This document shows, piece by piece, positions 29,942-40,027 of a stretch of DNA of 64,000 nucleotides. The notes under the pieces are model-generated. The model did no database searches, was not told where the DNA came from, and saw nothing but the letters and a program-made list of their open reading frames with translations. Within the stretch, counting starts at the first letter, position 1, and each line of letters starts with the position of its first letter. The position numbers and the translations under genes are program-made. Source of the DNA: Geobacter sp. (lineage in GTDB: Bacteria > Desulfobacterota > Desulfuromonadia > Geobacterales > Pseudopelobacteraceae); NCBI GenBank assembly GCA_025360785.1, contig JANYBN010000207.1, positions 1-64,000 of the forward strand, given 5' to 3'.

Positions 29942-30730
29942 ATGGATCTCAACCTGAGCAATAAATGCGCCCTGGTGTCCGGTTCGACCAAAGGGATCGG
30001 GCAGGCAATCGCCATGGAACTGGCCGGCGAAGGCGCCAGGGTCATCGTTACCGGTCGTTCCAATGCAACGGTATTCATGGCTTTGGAGAACATCAGACAG
30101 CGTTTTCCAGAGGCCAGGCTTGAATGTTTCTCAGGCGACCTCACCGATGCCGCCACAGTTGCCGAACTGGTTGGATGCTTTCCCGATGTTGACATCCTCG
30201 TGAACAACCTGGGCATCTATGAACCCAAACCGTTCGAAGAGATCACCGACGATGACTGGGTTAGATTGTTCGAGATCAATGTATTGAGTGGCGTACGCCT
30301 GTCCCGGGCCTACCTGCCGGGGATGAAAAAACGCAACTGGGGCCGCATTGTCTTTATCAGCAGCGAAAGCGGTGTTCAGATTCCCACCGAGATGATTCAT
30401 TACGGCATGACCAAGACGGCGCAACTTGCTGTTTCGCGCGGGCTGGCGGAAACCTGCATCGGCACTGGAGTTACGGTGAATGCCGTTCTTCCCGGGCCGA
30501 CCCGCTCTGAAGGGGTGGAATCTTTTGTGGCTACATTGAGTGACGGCAAGCCATTTGAAGAGTTTCAAAAGGAATTTTTCCAAAACATCCGGCCATTCTC
30601 TCTGCTGCAGCGGTTCGCCGCTCCCGTAGAGGTGGCAAATCTGGTGGCCTATCTGTGCAGCCCGCTCTCATCCGCTACCAACGGGGCCGCCTTGCGGGTT
30701 GATGGCGGTATAATCAAGTCCTGTTTCTAA
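29942..30730 (+). CDS. SDR-family oxidoreductase
   Basis: ALVSGSTKGIGQAIA (TGxxxGxG-like), NNLG, YGMTKTA (YxxxK). Confidence 0.94.
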   Translation: MDLNLSNKCALVSGSTKGIGQAIAMELAGEGARVIVTGRSNATVFMALENIRQRFPEARLECFSGDLTDAATVAELVGCFPDVDILVNNLGIYEPKPFEEITDDDWVRLFEINVLSGVRLSRAYLPGMKKRNWGRIVFISSESGVQIPTEMIHYGMTKTAQLAVSRGLAETCIGTGVTVNAVLPGPTRSEGVESFVATLSDGKPFEEFQKEFFQNIRPFSLLQRFAAPVEVANLVAYLCSPLSSATNGAALRVDGGIIKSCF

Positions 30731-30807
30731 TACCTCAGACTTACTTAAAGGGAGATTCACGTGTCGATTCTTAGGCATCAATTGTTCCGTCACGCCTCAA
30801 GCCTTCC

Positions 30808-32250
30808 TCAACTTCTGCCCGACACATACCACTTCAGATAGGAAGTACCAGCTGTTGCCCAGTAATTCAACTCTCCCCACGAGCGGATAGAAGCCAGCCG
30901 CGCTAGTATGTAGGATGGTTTCAGATAGAACGAGCGGGTGAGGGAGCGCTGATGCTGCAACAGGTCTTCGGCACTGAAATGCTCTGTGCGCCAGCCGGGG
31001 CGTTTCCCGAAGATGACATAGTCCTCCCACCCGGTATTTTCATCGATATAACCTGCGGACATCATCTGTTCCCGCACCGGAGTACCTGGATAGGGAACAA
31101 TCACGGCAACCGATACAAACGTCCATGGCAGCATGGTAATTAGTTTCCGCGTTTCTTCCAGATCTTCCCATGTTTCAGAAGGGTCGCATCCAATAATAAA
31201 GTTACCCTCGATATGTTTGATACCTGCCTGCTTTGCCCATGTTACTGCGTTCCGCACTTGATCAACTGTGATTTTTTTTCCAATCAGATCAAGCATTCGC
31301 TGACTGCCTGACTCAACCCCGAAGGCGACTTTCTCGCAACCGCAGCGTTTCATGGTTTTTAGCAGATCAAGGGAGACCGTATTCACCCTGGTGTCACAAT
31401 TCCATGAGTTGATGCCGCTCCTCCCGAGAATTTCGCAGATGATCTCCGCCCGGTCCGGCATCAGCGTGAAGGTGTCATCTGCAATGACAATATGATTGAA
31501 GTGATGATCCCGCACCATTTGGCTTACCTCGTCTTCAATAAATGACGGTTCGCGAAAGCGCACGGTTCTGCCAAAAGTCGCCTGGATGGCACAAAAGGAG
31601 CACCCCACCGGGCAGCCTCTGGAGGTGAATAGTTCCGTTGAATGCAGTTTGTTGGAGAAACCGCGACTGGAGTGTCCGGCTTGTGTGGAATAATCAATCA
31701 GATCCCGTGCCGGGAATGGAATACTATCCAGGTCTGCTATCAGTTTCCTGGATTCAGTCACGGTCACGGTTTCGTTTTCTCGAAAGGCTAGCCCGTCAAT
31801 ATCACTATCGTTTCCGCCGTCACGGATCCGGATGCAGAGTTCCAGCAGCGTTCTCTCACCCTCACCAAATATCAGATAATCGAATGCCGAAAAACCTTGC
31901 AAGGTATGTTCCGGTAATGCGCTCGCATGGGAACCGCCAATCACCGTTTTTGTATCCGGTGACTGTGTTTTGATCGCTGCAGCGAGTTGGGCAGCGGATA
32001 TAACTGTAGGAGTAGCACAGGTAATACCAGCGACTGCCGGACGCATTCTTTGCAGGGCCTGCCGAAGATGGTGTTCATTAAATAGGGTGGTCTCATAATC
32101 GATAATAGCCACATCGAAACCGACCGTCCGGAGCATGGCAGCAAGGTATGCCAGGTTCATGGGTCGTGTATGGCTTAACAATGCTGAATCCTGCAGCGGA
32201 TCAGACGGGCGAAACAATAGTATTTGATTGGGATTAATAGCCATGTTCAT
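30808..32250 (-). CDS. B12-binding-domain radical SAM protein
   Basis: TSRGCPVGCSFCAIQ (CxxxCxxC), N-terminal B12-binding-like Rossmann region, IIGCDPSETWEDLEET. Confidence 0.92.
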   Translation of the reverse strand: MNMAINPNQILLFRPSDPLQDSALLSHTRPMNLAYLAAMLRTVGFDVAIIDYETTLFNEHHLRQALQRMRPAVAGITCATPTVISAAQLAAAIKTQSPDTKTVIGGSHASALPEHTLQGFSAFDYLIFGEGERTLLELCIRIRDGGNDSDIDGLAFRENETVTVTESRKLIADLDSIPFPARDLIDYSTQAGHSSRGFSNKLHSTELFTSRGCPVGCSFCAIQATFGRTVRFREPSFIEDEVSQMVRDHHFNHIVIADDTFTLMPDRAEIICEILGRSGINSWNCDTRVNTVSLDLLKTMKRCGCEKVAFGVESGSQRMLDLIGKKITVDQVRNAVTWAKQAGIKHIEGNFIIGCDPSETWEDLEETRKLITMLPWTFVSVAVIVPYPGTPVREQMMSAGYIDENTGWEDYVIFGKRPGWRTEHFSAEDLLQHQRSLTRSFYLKPSYILARLASIRSWGELNYWATAGTSYLKWYVSGRS

Positions 32251-34112
32251 CTTTCGGCCAGCTTTTTTAGTTTGTCGATGGTATCAGTGTCACCTGGCAA
32301 AAGTTGCAATATACTCATGTATTGAGAAATAGCCTGTTCTCGATGCCCCATTAATTCGTACAGTTCAGCAAGTTTTACGCGAGCCTCCGGTAAGGTGGGA
32401 TTTAATCGCACCGTCTGCTGTAATAGCGGCAACGCCTTGCTGTGCTTTTTCTGCAGCATGTATAACCGTACCAGGCTGTTGTATAGTTGCCCATCAGCAG
32501 GATGAATTTTTAATGCCCTTAAATATTCGGTTTCAGCCTCGTCAAAGCGGTTAATTGCAAGATAGATGCTGGTAATATTAAGGCTCGCCTGAATGTTGTC
32601 CGGCTCAAGGCGCACGGCGGTGGAAAGTGCATCCAGAGCTTTTTGGAACATCCTCTTATCGAAGTAGTGAGCACCTAAATTGAGATATGGCCTGATATCT
32701 CGTTGACATTTTTGTGCCGTATCCAACCAGAGCAGAATTGGATACCTCCAGAGGCTGTTTCTTACGGAGGCAAACGTTGACAGAGTTACAACAACTAAAC
32801 CAAGAACGACCGTGAACATGGAGACCCTGACTCGTCGCCGGTTATCGAAAATCAGTGCCATGACGGTGACGAAGACCCATATTAAACCGACAGATGGGAG
32901 GTACACCCTCTGCTCGACCAGATAATCATCGAGCGGAATGACGCTGGACTCGACCGAAAGAACTATAAAAAACCACAAGGCACCGAAAGCAATCAGACGA
33001 AGTCTGGTCCTGTAGGGTTCTTCAGCGGTTTTAGAACTATGGAGCAGATAAACTCCTGTTCCCAAAATGGCAACAATGAGTGAGAACGATAGTACCACTG
33101 AGGGCTGTAAGATGGACGTGTACAGGTTATTGTCATAGACGAGGCGCTGGTTGATCGGCATGATCAGAAGACGGATATAGGTGACAATGACCCGGAATTG
33201 GGTAATGAGATAATCCCATTTTGAGATCCCTGTGTAGTTGACAAGATTCATTGATTGTCCGACGGACGAATCGGTTGCATGTAAAAATACGGTATTAAGT
33301 TTCATGACCGTAACCGGTATTATCGACATTGTCAGCATGAAGGGAGCAAGTTTGATAATCCGCAGCTTCAAGCTGCCGCTAAAGAAGGTGAATTCGTAAA
33401 CAAGGATTATCATGGGAAGCGTAAAAGCTATTTCCTTGGTCTTCATCGCTATACAAGCGACGATAAAAGAGCCGGCATAAAACAGGGAGCGTCGCAACCT
33501 GGTCTGTGACCGTTCTGATACTATATAAAGAGCAAGCGACAAGAGATAAAAAAGTGCGGCAAGCGATGTAAAACGCTGGGTGATATAAGTAACAGATTGT
33601 ATCTGAAGCGGATGGCCTACAAATAGAAGAGCGGCAAAAAGCGGAACCAGACGTGTGATACTCAGGGATGGTTCCCCTGATTTATCCATGACTGGAGTAC
33701 GGGTATCGAGCGTATAACGGGTTATCAAATAAACCAGGAGGGCGTTGATAAAATGGACAAAAACATTGAATAGATGGTAACCAACAACATTGAAGCCATG
33801 CAGATAATAGTTTACCGCAAAGGTCCAGTAGGCAACGGGGCGCAACACCATATTTTTGTAAATATCTTCATTGAGCAGACTCTTGAAAGGTGTCATATCC
33901 GTGACAAAACTAAAGTTGCAGATTGCAGGGTTCAGAACAATGCATCCAAAGTCATCGTACACAAATGGTGCTGAAATAATTCTCGAATAAATAACACTTC
34001 CGACAGCCAAAATAAGAGCGACGTGAACAGTTGTGTTCTGCCACCATCGTTTCATATCCGGAACTTTTTGCTCCACATGTTTCGTGTTGTTGTCTTCCGG
34101 TTCATTTACCAC
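32247..34112 (-). CDS. Polytopic membrane protein with C-terminal TPRs (TMTC/O-mannosyltransferase-like)
   Basis: VYDDFGCIVLNP, multiple TM helices, TPR repeats in last ~200 aa. Confidence 0.82.
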   Translation of the reverse strand: MVNEPEDNNTKHVEQKVPDMKRWWQNTTVHVALILAVGSVIYSRIISAPFVYDDFGCIVLNPAICNFSFVTDMTPFKSLLNEDIYKNMVLRPVAYWTFAVNYYLHGFNVVGYHLFNVFVHFINALLVYLITRYTLDTRTPVMDKSGEPSLSITRLVPLFAALLFVGHPLQIQSVTYITQRFTSLAALFYLLSLALYIVSERSQTRLRRSLFYAGSFIVACIAMKTKEIAFTLPMIILVYEFTFFSGSLKLRIIKLAPFMLTMSIIPVTVMKLNTVFLHATDSSVGQSMNLVNYTGISKWDYLITQFRVIVTYIRLLIMPINQRLVYDNNLYTSILQPSVVLSFSLIVAILGTGVYLLHSSKTAEEPYRTRLRLIAFGALWFFIVLSVESSVIPLDDYLVEQRVYLPSVGLIWVFVTVMALIFDNRRRVRVSMFTVVLGLVVVTLSTFASVRNSLWRYPILLWLDTAQKCQRDIRPYLNLGAHYFDKRMFQKALDALSTAVRLEPDNIQASLNITSIYLAINRFDEAETEYLRALKIHPADGQLYNSLVRLYMLQKKHSKALPLLQQTVRLNPTLPEARVKLAELYELMGHREQAISQYMSILQLLPGDTDTIDKLKKLAER

Positions 34113-34176
34113 GCCATTACTCCCTGTTTTCGTGCGGCCTTAGCGCCCTCACTAACCGGTTCATAAATGAATCAAC

Positions 34177-34626
34177 CTATTGATTGGTCTTTTCATTCTG
34201 TAATAAGAACGGTTCAGACAATGTTTGTTCTACGGTTCTAATTCCGCAAATGACATCAAATGTGGCAACCTGCTTTGTCGTAGGTTCAAGTATTAATTCG
34301 GTCGTTTCATGATCGCATTTCAGCTTAACTCCTTCAGCCGTATAGCTTATAGAGCTTATTGACGCTAATTTTCTATTTTTGCAGTCTGCTATAAGTTGCA
34401 GAACCATAGATGAAGTTCCTTGATACCGCTCCGGATCAATAAAGTTCCATCTCACAGATGCCACTCTTATGTTGACCCCATTTTTAATATTATCCATATC
34501 AATGAAACAGGTATTGCCGTTATTAGGGTTATAAAAATATCTTACCTCTGCTGCTAAAACGAACGAGCTTAAAGCAAATATTAAAGAAAAGGTCGTTAGT
34601 GCAATTATTTTAAGTCGTTTCTTCAT
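34177..34626 (-). CDS. Exported hypothetical protein
   Basis: Signal peptide MKKRLKIIALTTFSLIFALSSFVLAAEV; single ORF. Confidence 0.65.
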   Translation of the reverse strand: MKKRLKIIALTTFSLIFALSSFVLAAEVRYFYNPNNGNTCFIDMDNIKNGVNIRVASVRWNFIDPERYQGTSSMVLQLIADCKNRKLASISSISYTAEGVKLKCDHETTELILEPTTKQVATFDVICGIRTVEQTLSEPFLLQNEKTNQ

Positions 34627-34702
34627 AAATTCCCCTTTTATTATATTGTCATAATTTTATTCCAAAAAGTTCACATTGATTTAAACCTGACTCATTGCAA
34701 TG

Positions 34703-35479
34703 TTACCTCGCCCGACTTTCGGGCGGCCGGCGTGCTTCCACAAAAAGTGAACTACCCAGAGGCATGGGAAAATATGGTAACAAGATATTCTCCACTTCAA
34801 TAGTTTTCAGCAACAGGAAATTAAGAAACGAATTTTGCGGTGAGACATCCGAATCCACAGAGCCGGCATCTGCCTGGTTCCGGCTGCTATATCCTGATAA
34901 CAGCCGATACATGGCAATGAAGGGAAAGAGAATGCTGACCCGATAACTTGCATATTTGATATTGAATCCGGACTCTCGCAGCCGCATCAACAAAGTATCT
35001 TTTGTATAACGTTCTCTGGTATGAACAGCAACATCGTGGGTGCTACGCAGAAACTCGTGGGCGACCAAATTCAGAATTAGCATGGCGCCAGGCTTGAGGG
35101 AATTACGCAAACGCCCCATAACCGCAACATCTTCTTTAATACCAGTGTGATACAGAACATCAATAGAGGTTATGACATCAAAAACTTCCGGCTCAAGTTC
35201 GAGTGTGTTCAGGTCAGCCTGAAAAACATTGCTGATGCCGCGTTGATGGCAAAGCCGTAGCGCCTCCTCCGACGCGTCGCACCCACTCACGTTGTGGCCA
35301 TTTTCGGCCAAAAGCTGACAGAGCCTTCCAGTACCGCAACCGGCATCGAATATTTTTAGAGGACGCCCCAAACGTTGCGATTCCAGCTTTATGGTCGCCA
35401 AAACAAGCTTATGAAGTCCGACATACCACCAATGGGAATCCTCGACTTCAAACATGCGTCTGTACTCAACCGGATTCAT
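34703..35479 (-). CDS. Class I SAM-dependent methyltransferase
   Basis: IFDAGCGTGRLCQLLAENGHNVSGCDASEEAL; ITSIDVLYHT. Confidence 0.92.
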   Translation of the reverse strand: MNPVEYRRMFEVEDSHWWYVGLHKLVLATIKLESQRLGRPLKIFDAGCGTGRLCQLLAENGHNVSGCDASEEALRLCHQRGISNVFQADLNTLELEPEVFDVITSIDVLYHTGIKEDVAVMGRLRNSLKPGAMLILNLVAHEFLRSTHDVAVHTRERYTKDTLLMRLRESGFNIKYASYRVSILFPFIAMYRLLSGYSSRNQADAGSVDSDVSPQNSFLNFLLLKTIEVENILLPYFPMPLGSSLFVEARRPPESRAR

Positions 35480-36603
35480 CTGGAGCCCCGTAAAAAAAGG
35501 CGAATCGCGTCAACCACACGCAGAGCGTCCTCTTCAGGGAGTTCCGGGTAGATTGGAAGTGAAAGAATGGAGTGCGCAAGCCGCTCCGTCACAGGAAGAT
35601 CACCTTCACAACCACCGAGAAAAGCATACCCCCGCATCAAATGGACCGGCCAGGGATAGTTGATCTTCGACTCTATCCCCTGTCCCGCCAGAAAGTTCAT
35701 CAAATCGTCCCGTCGCTCCGACCGGATGGTATATAGGTAATACTGGTGCGTACGCCCATCCCTGGTGGCAGGAAGACCTATACCGTCCAATCCGGCCAAC
35801 CCCTCGTCATATATACTGGCAATGCGCCGCCGACGTTCTATCGATGCATCCAAACCCGGCATCCTGATGTTGAGAATGGCGGCCTGAACTTCATCCAACC
35901 GGGAGTTGTACCCTTCTTCCTCTGCATAATAGAGGTTATCCATGCCGTACATCCGCAACCGCTTCAGCCGTAAAGCAAGATCAGGACGGGATGTAGTAAG
36001 CGCACCACCGTCGCCGAAGGCCCCCAATACCTTGGTTGGATAAAATGAAAACGCACCGGCGTCTCCAAGTGACCCGGCCATTTTCCCGTGGTATGTGGCA
36101 CCGCAAGCCTGGGCGCAGTCTTCAACTATGCTGAGATTGTTTTGCAGGGCAATTTTGAGCAGCGGTTGCATGTCAACCATCTGTCCGCACAGATGTACTG
36201 GCACAATGCAGCGGGTTCTTCTGGTCAGCTTTGCTTCCACAAGAGAAGCATCCATAAGGTAAGTGTCTTCCTCTACATCCACGAACACCGGCACGGCACC
36301 AACAGCCCGGATAGCGGCCACGGTAGGTACCGCAGTGTTGGAAACCGTTATCACTTCGTCACCCGGACCGACTCCAAGTGCCTTAAGGGCGAGAAAAGTG
36401 GCATCGGTGCAAGAATTGACACCCACTGCGGCCGAAACGCCACAATATGCAGCTAACTGTTCTTCGAAGTATGTAACCTGCTGGCCCAGAACAAGACGGC
36501 CGGATGAAAAAACACCGTCAACAGCCCGCAGATAGTCATCGCGATGGGTGTTATATTCCGAAAGATAGTCCCAGTAACGAACCTTTGATGTGTTGTTTGC
36601 CAT
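35476..36603 (-). CDS. DegT/DnrJ/EryC1 sugar aminotransferase
   Basis: VGVNSCTDATFLALKALGVGPGDEVITVSNTAVPT; SFYPTKVLGAFGDGGAL (PLP lysine). Confidence 0.95.
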   Translation of the reverse strand: MANNTSKVRYWDYLSEYNTHRDDYLRAVDGVFSSGRLVLGQQVTYFEEQLAAYCGVSAAVGVNSCTDATFLALKALGVGPGDEVITVSNTAVPTVAAIRAVGAVPVFVDVEEDTYLMDASLVEAKLTRRTRCIVPVHLCGQMVDMQPLLKIALQNNLSIVEDCAQACGATYHGKMAGSLGDAGAFSFYPTKVLGAFGDGGALTTSRPDLALRLKRLRMYGMDNLYYAEEEGYNSRLDEVQAAILNIRMPGLDASIERRRRIASIYDEGLAGLDGIGLPATRDGRTHQYYLYTIRSERRDDLMNFLAGQGIESKINYPWPVHLMRGYAFLGGCEGDLPVTERLAHSILSLPIYPELPEEDALRVVDAIRLFLRGSR

Positions 36604-36669
36604 TCTTTTCCCTTCTAAATGTGAATGCACTTTAAATGAGCGATAATCGCTGCAACATGCATCTTTCTC

Positions 36670-37647
36670 CTATAGTTCGCAGTTGTCATGAAACATCCCG
36701 GCCAACTCCGCCAGTTGCATGGTACGCAAATGTTCATTTCCCCATTGACCGCCATGTATCAAACTGCAGACATGCTCGATGGCGCCAAGAAAATGGTCGC
36801 TCGGCGGAGCGGTAAATGACTCGTCCCTGCCATTTACCGTCATAGTGATCCTGTTCTCCATATCAGCCGGGGTAGTGAAGGCCCGCTCGACTCTTATGTT
36901 CCCCAGTTCGCCGGTGATATCATAGAAAGATCTATAAGTCAGGCCAAATGCTGTTAAGAACGAGAAATTTTCTCCTGCTTCGGTGATAGAATCGGCCTGT
37001 AGCGACATGGTGAGGCCTTCACTTGCTTCCACGCTTCCGCGGAGGAAACGGTGCTTCTTCCCTTCAAGGAAATACAGGGCAGCGCTCAGCGGATAACGAT
37101 TCATGTCATGGAATGCGCCGCCCCCCATATCCTGGTCAAGCCGGAAATCGCCATCACCAGGACCCGGAAAAGCGAATTCGCTACGTAAGGAGAGAACCCG
37201 ACCGATTCGTCCCGCTGCGATAAACTCCTTAACAATTTTATGCTGTGGATGCTGCAGGTACATGAGGTTTTCGTAAAGGAGCCTGCCGTGATGTTCTGCT
37301 GCCTCCAGCATGCATTTGACTGAACCAGCGCTCAGACCAAGTGGCTTTTCGCACAGAACATGTTTTCCATGCTCCAGAGCGTTTATGCACCACTCTTCAT
37401 GGAGATGATTTGGAAGCGATATATAAACCAGGTCAATTTCAGGGTCGCTAAGTAGTTCCCGATACGACATTATCGCTGCCGGTAAATCGGCGGCCATGGA
37501 TGCGATCTTTTCCTGGCGCATACTCGCCAGAGCTGTAAGGCGCACATGATCACTCTTCAACAGAGCCGGGATGAACTTGCGGCGAGCGATATCGGAACAA
37601 CCCAGGATACCGATCCGGATCGCGACATCACCAGTCACAGAAGGCAT
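36670..37647 (-). CDS. Gfo/Idh/MocA family oxidoreductase (NDP-sugar ketoreductase-like)
   Basis: IRIGILGCSDIARRKFIPAL; DLVYISLPNHLHEEWCINALEHGKHVLCEKPLGLS. Confidence 0.93.
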   Translation of the reverse strand: MPSVTGDVAIRIGILGCSDIARRKFIPALLKSDHVRLTALASMRQEKIASMAADLPAAIMSYRELLSDPEIDLVYISLPNHLHEEWCINALEHGKHVLCEKPLGLSAGSVKCMLEAAEHHGRLLYENLMYLQHPQHKIVKEFIAAGRIGRVLSLRSEFAFPGPGDGDFRLDQDMGGGAFHDMNRYPLSAALYFLEGKKHRFLRGSVEASEGLTMSLQADSITEAGENFSFLTAFGLTYRSFYDITGELGNIRVERAFTTPADMENRITMTVNGRDESFTAPPSDHFLGAIEHVCSLIHGGQWGNEHLRTMQLAELAGMFHDNCEL

Positions 37648-39065
37648 GACAGAATACTTCGCGCACAAGAATTGACCTGTTCACCAAGGTGCAGCATAAA
37701 AATGACGTGCTCCAGGGGTAGCCATCGATAGTCCGTGGGAATAGACAACTCGGAACCGTGCGGCAACATAAGAATGCGGTGCTGGTGATATTCCCGATAG
37801 AAGCGCGCTCCCTCTTCCGTCTGTCGGCTATCATGGATCAGGCGAAAATGGACCGGGTTTACAAACTCCTCGAACAGGAAGGGTTTTATCAGTTTTCGGC
37901 TCCCCTCATAATTACCCTGGGTGAATTGAACAGTCGGCCCCAACTGCACAGTAGTCCGATTGCCGACTTCAGCCTTGGCCTGCATCAGCAACTCGATGCC
38001 ATTGTCGCCGTTTCTGACCAATAACCCTATGATCCCGGCAGCCAGGTTCTCGATGATCGGTTGCCCCCAACCCTGAGCCTCCCTTGTTCCTGAAGATACT
38101 TTGAGGCCGACAATCCTGAAAAAACGGTTTTCACGGTGAGAGAAGAATCCTTTTCCGTCAACTTCCCATTCCTTGAGATTGTTCAGCCCGATACGTCTTG
38201 CCAACATGTGATTTGCTGCTTTTCTGTCATCCAGCCACTGAAACGTTGCCCATATTTCTTCAGGATCACGAGCGGAGGTACGTTTCTTGATATTTTCCCC
38301 GCATGGCTTGGCTTCAATCACCTGAGCTGCAGAAAAGATAAGGCTTGACAGTATGCTGCGTGTGCAGGCGTTAACAAGATTCTCCCACTCAATCAGGCTG
38401 GCCACCTGCTTCAGTGTCAGCCAGATGAAGCCGACTGGAAGCTCCACCGGAAAATCGTCATCTACGGCTACGATCATGTTTCTATTTGACTTGTAGAGAA
38501 AGCGACCTCCATCTTCGGTCTGCATTCTGGCAAATATGACCCGCTCAGAAGCTGTAGGCATAAAGTGTTCCAGGAATAGTGGCTTTGATCCACCATGAGC
38601 GCCGGTATAATTACTGTAGGTAGCCTGAAGAGTCGGTGAAAGCTGTATTCCTCCGATGTTCCCGGGTTCTTCCTTGGACTGCAGGCAAAAATGTAAGACA
38701 CCATTAATAGATTTAGCCAAAATCCCGAGGATCCCGGTTTCAGGCTGCTCGATAATCGGCTGGTCCCATTCAAGCTCATTTTGATCAACCCTGTGACGAC
38801 AATGGATACCTATTACACTGAAAAAACGCCCGGTTTCATGCCTGATACTGCCGGTGTTTAAATCCCGTTTCCAGCCATCTATGGAATCAAGTGGAATAAG
38901 CATGGTCTTCAGGGACGCTGTTTGTCTGGCACGCATGATCCAGTCATTCACATAGGCGTCATCATGGAGCGTCAAATTGCTGCAATGCGAAGCAATGACT
39001 GCCGAAACATCGTCCGGGCGAATTCCGATAGCAGCGGTTAATCCTTCGGAATAAACATTACTCAT
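37635..39065 (-). CDS. NDP-hexose 2,3-dehydratase family protein
   Basis: Two repeated halves: HETGRFFSVIGI...GWxQPIIEQPE.GILGI / FFSHRENRFFRIVGLKV...GWGQPIIENLAAGIIGLLV; RTKxDGGRFLY-like motifs. Confidence 0.88.
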   Translation of the reverse strand: MSNVYSEGLTAAIGIRPDDVSAVIASHCSNLTLHDDAYVNDWIMRARQTASLKTMLIPLDSIDGWKRDLNTGSIRHETGRFFSVIGIHCRHRVDQNELEWDQPIIEQPETGILGILAKSINGVLHFCLQSKEEPGNIGGIQLSPTLQATYSNYTGAHGGSKPLFLEHFMPTASERVIFARMQTEDGGRFLYKSNRNMIVAVDDDFPVELPVGFIWLTLKQVASLIEWENLVNACTRSILSSLIFSAAQVIEAKPCGENIKKRTSARDPEEIWATFQWLDDRKAANHMLARRIGLNNLKEWEVDGKGFFSHRENRFFRIVGLKVSSGTREAQGWGQPIIENLAAGIIGLLVRNGDNGIELLMQAKAEVGNRTTVQLGPTVQFTQGNYEGSRKLIKPFLFEEFVNPVHFRLIHDSRQTEEGARFYREYHQHRILMLPHGSELSIPTDYRWLPLEHVIFMLHLGEQVNSCARSILSCLL

Positions 39066-40027
39066 CTGTTACGCTCCTTTTCAGCTGCATAACATTCAGG
39101 TTGGACAAGCTTTATCTCCCTGATAATAAACTGTGGTTCCTGATTGAGTTTAAGGTAGATTCTGCCAACATATTCGCCAACGATGCCGGTAGCCAAAAGC
39201 TGAAATCCCCTGAAGAACATGGTAACAGAGGTTAACTGCTCCATGTCGCTTGGGTCGCTCATATTAGGCAGCAGGTTCCTGATCATCAGGTCGGCTACGG
39301 AGTAGAGTCCCAACAGAGTCAGAATGAAGCCTACCACAGCCAATATCCGGATCGGAATCAGCGAATAGCTGACAATCATGTCTCCCCAGAGAGCCGCCAG
39401 CTTTTTCAAGGTATAGCCGGAAGTACCCGTCATACGATGGTCGTGGCGAATCTCTACTGTCCCGATGTTTTTGGTTATGCGTAGAATAATGGCATCAATA
39501 TAGGGGTTTGGGTTTTTATAGGTGATGAGCTCATCCACAAGAAAACGGTTCATGGCCTTAAAGCTTGACAGGTAGAGATTGGCAGGCTTATCCAGAATAA
39601 CCCGTGCCATGCTTCCGTTAAGGTAGCTGCCAAGGTTCCGGAACAGACTATCCTTCTTATCGGAATACTGACTGTACACCACGTCATAACCCTTCTGAAT
39701 CTCAGACACAAGTTTGTAAACCTCTTCAGGTGGGTTCTGGAAATCGTCATCCATAATGACCACATAATCACCCTTCGTAAGGTGAAGGCCGGCCATAACG
39801 GCATTGTGTTCGCCGAAATTGCGTGAAAGACGGGCATAGGTGATTGTCTCTGGGAACTCCGTCTGGATCCGCTTACAGACTGCATCGGTTTCGTCTAGGC
39901 TTAAGTCATTAATCAACACAATTTCAAGGAGATAGTCGGCAGCAAGATTTGTAATTAGTGCCAGACAAAGTTCTCCTATGGTTTTTTCCGCATTGTAGAC
40001 CGGTATGACAATCGAAAGCGACGTCAT
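39062..40027 (-). CDS. Family 2 glycosyltransferase with two C-terminal TM helices
   Basis: LSIVIPVYNAEKTIGEL; VIMDDDFQNPPE; GEYVGRIYLKLNQEPQFIIRE. Confidence 0.94.
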   Translation of the reverse strand: MTSLSIVIPVYNAEKTIGELCLALITNLAADYLLEIVLINDLSLDETDAVCKRIQTEFPETITYARLSRNFGEHNAVMAGLHLTKGDYVVIMDDDFQNPPEEVYKLVSEIQKGYDVVYSQYSDKKDSLFRNLGSYLNGSMARVILDKPANLYLSSFKAMNRFLVDELITYKNPNPYIDAIILRITKNIGTVEIRHDHRMTGTSGYTLKKLAALWGDMIVSYSLIPIRILAVVGFILTLLGLYSVADLMIRNLLPNMSDPSDMEQLTSVTMFFRGFQLLATGIVGEYVGRIYLKLNQEPQFIIREIKLVQPECYAAEKERNR

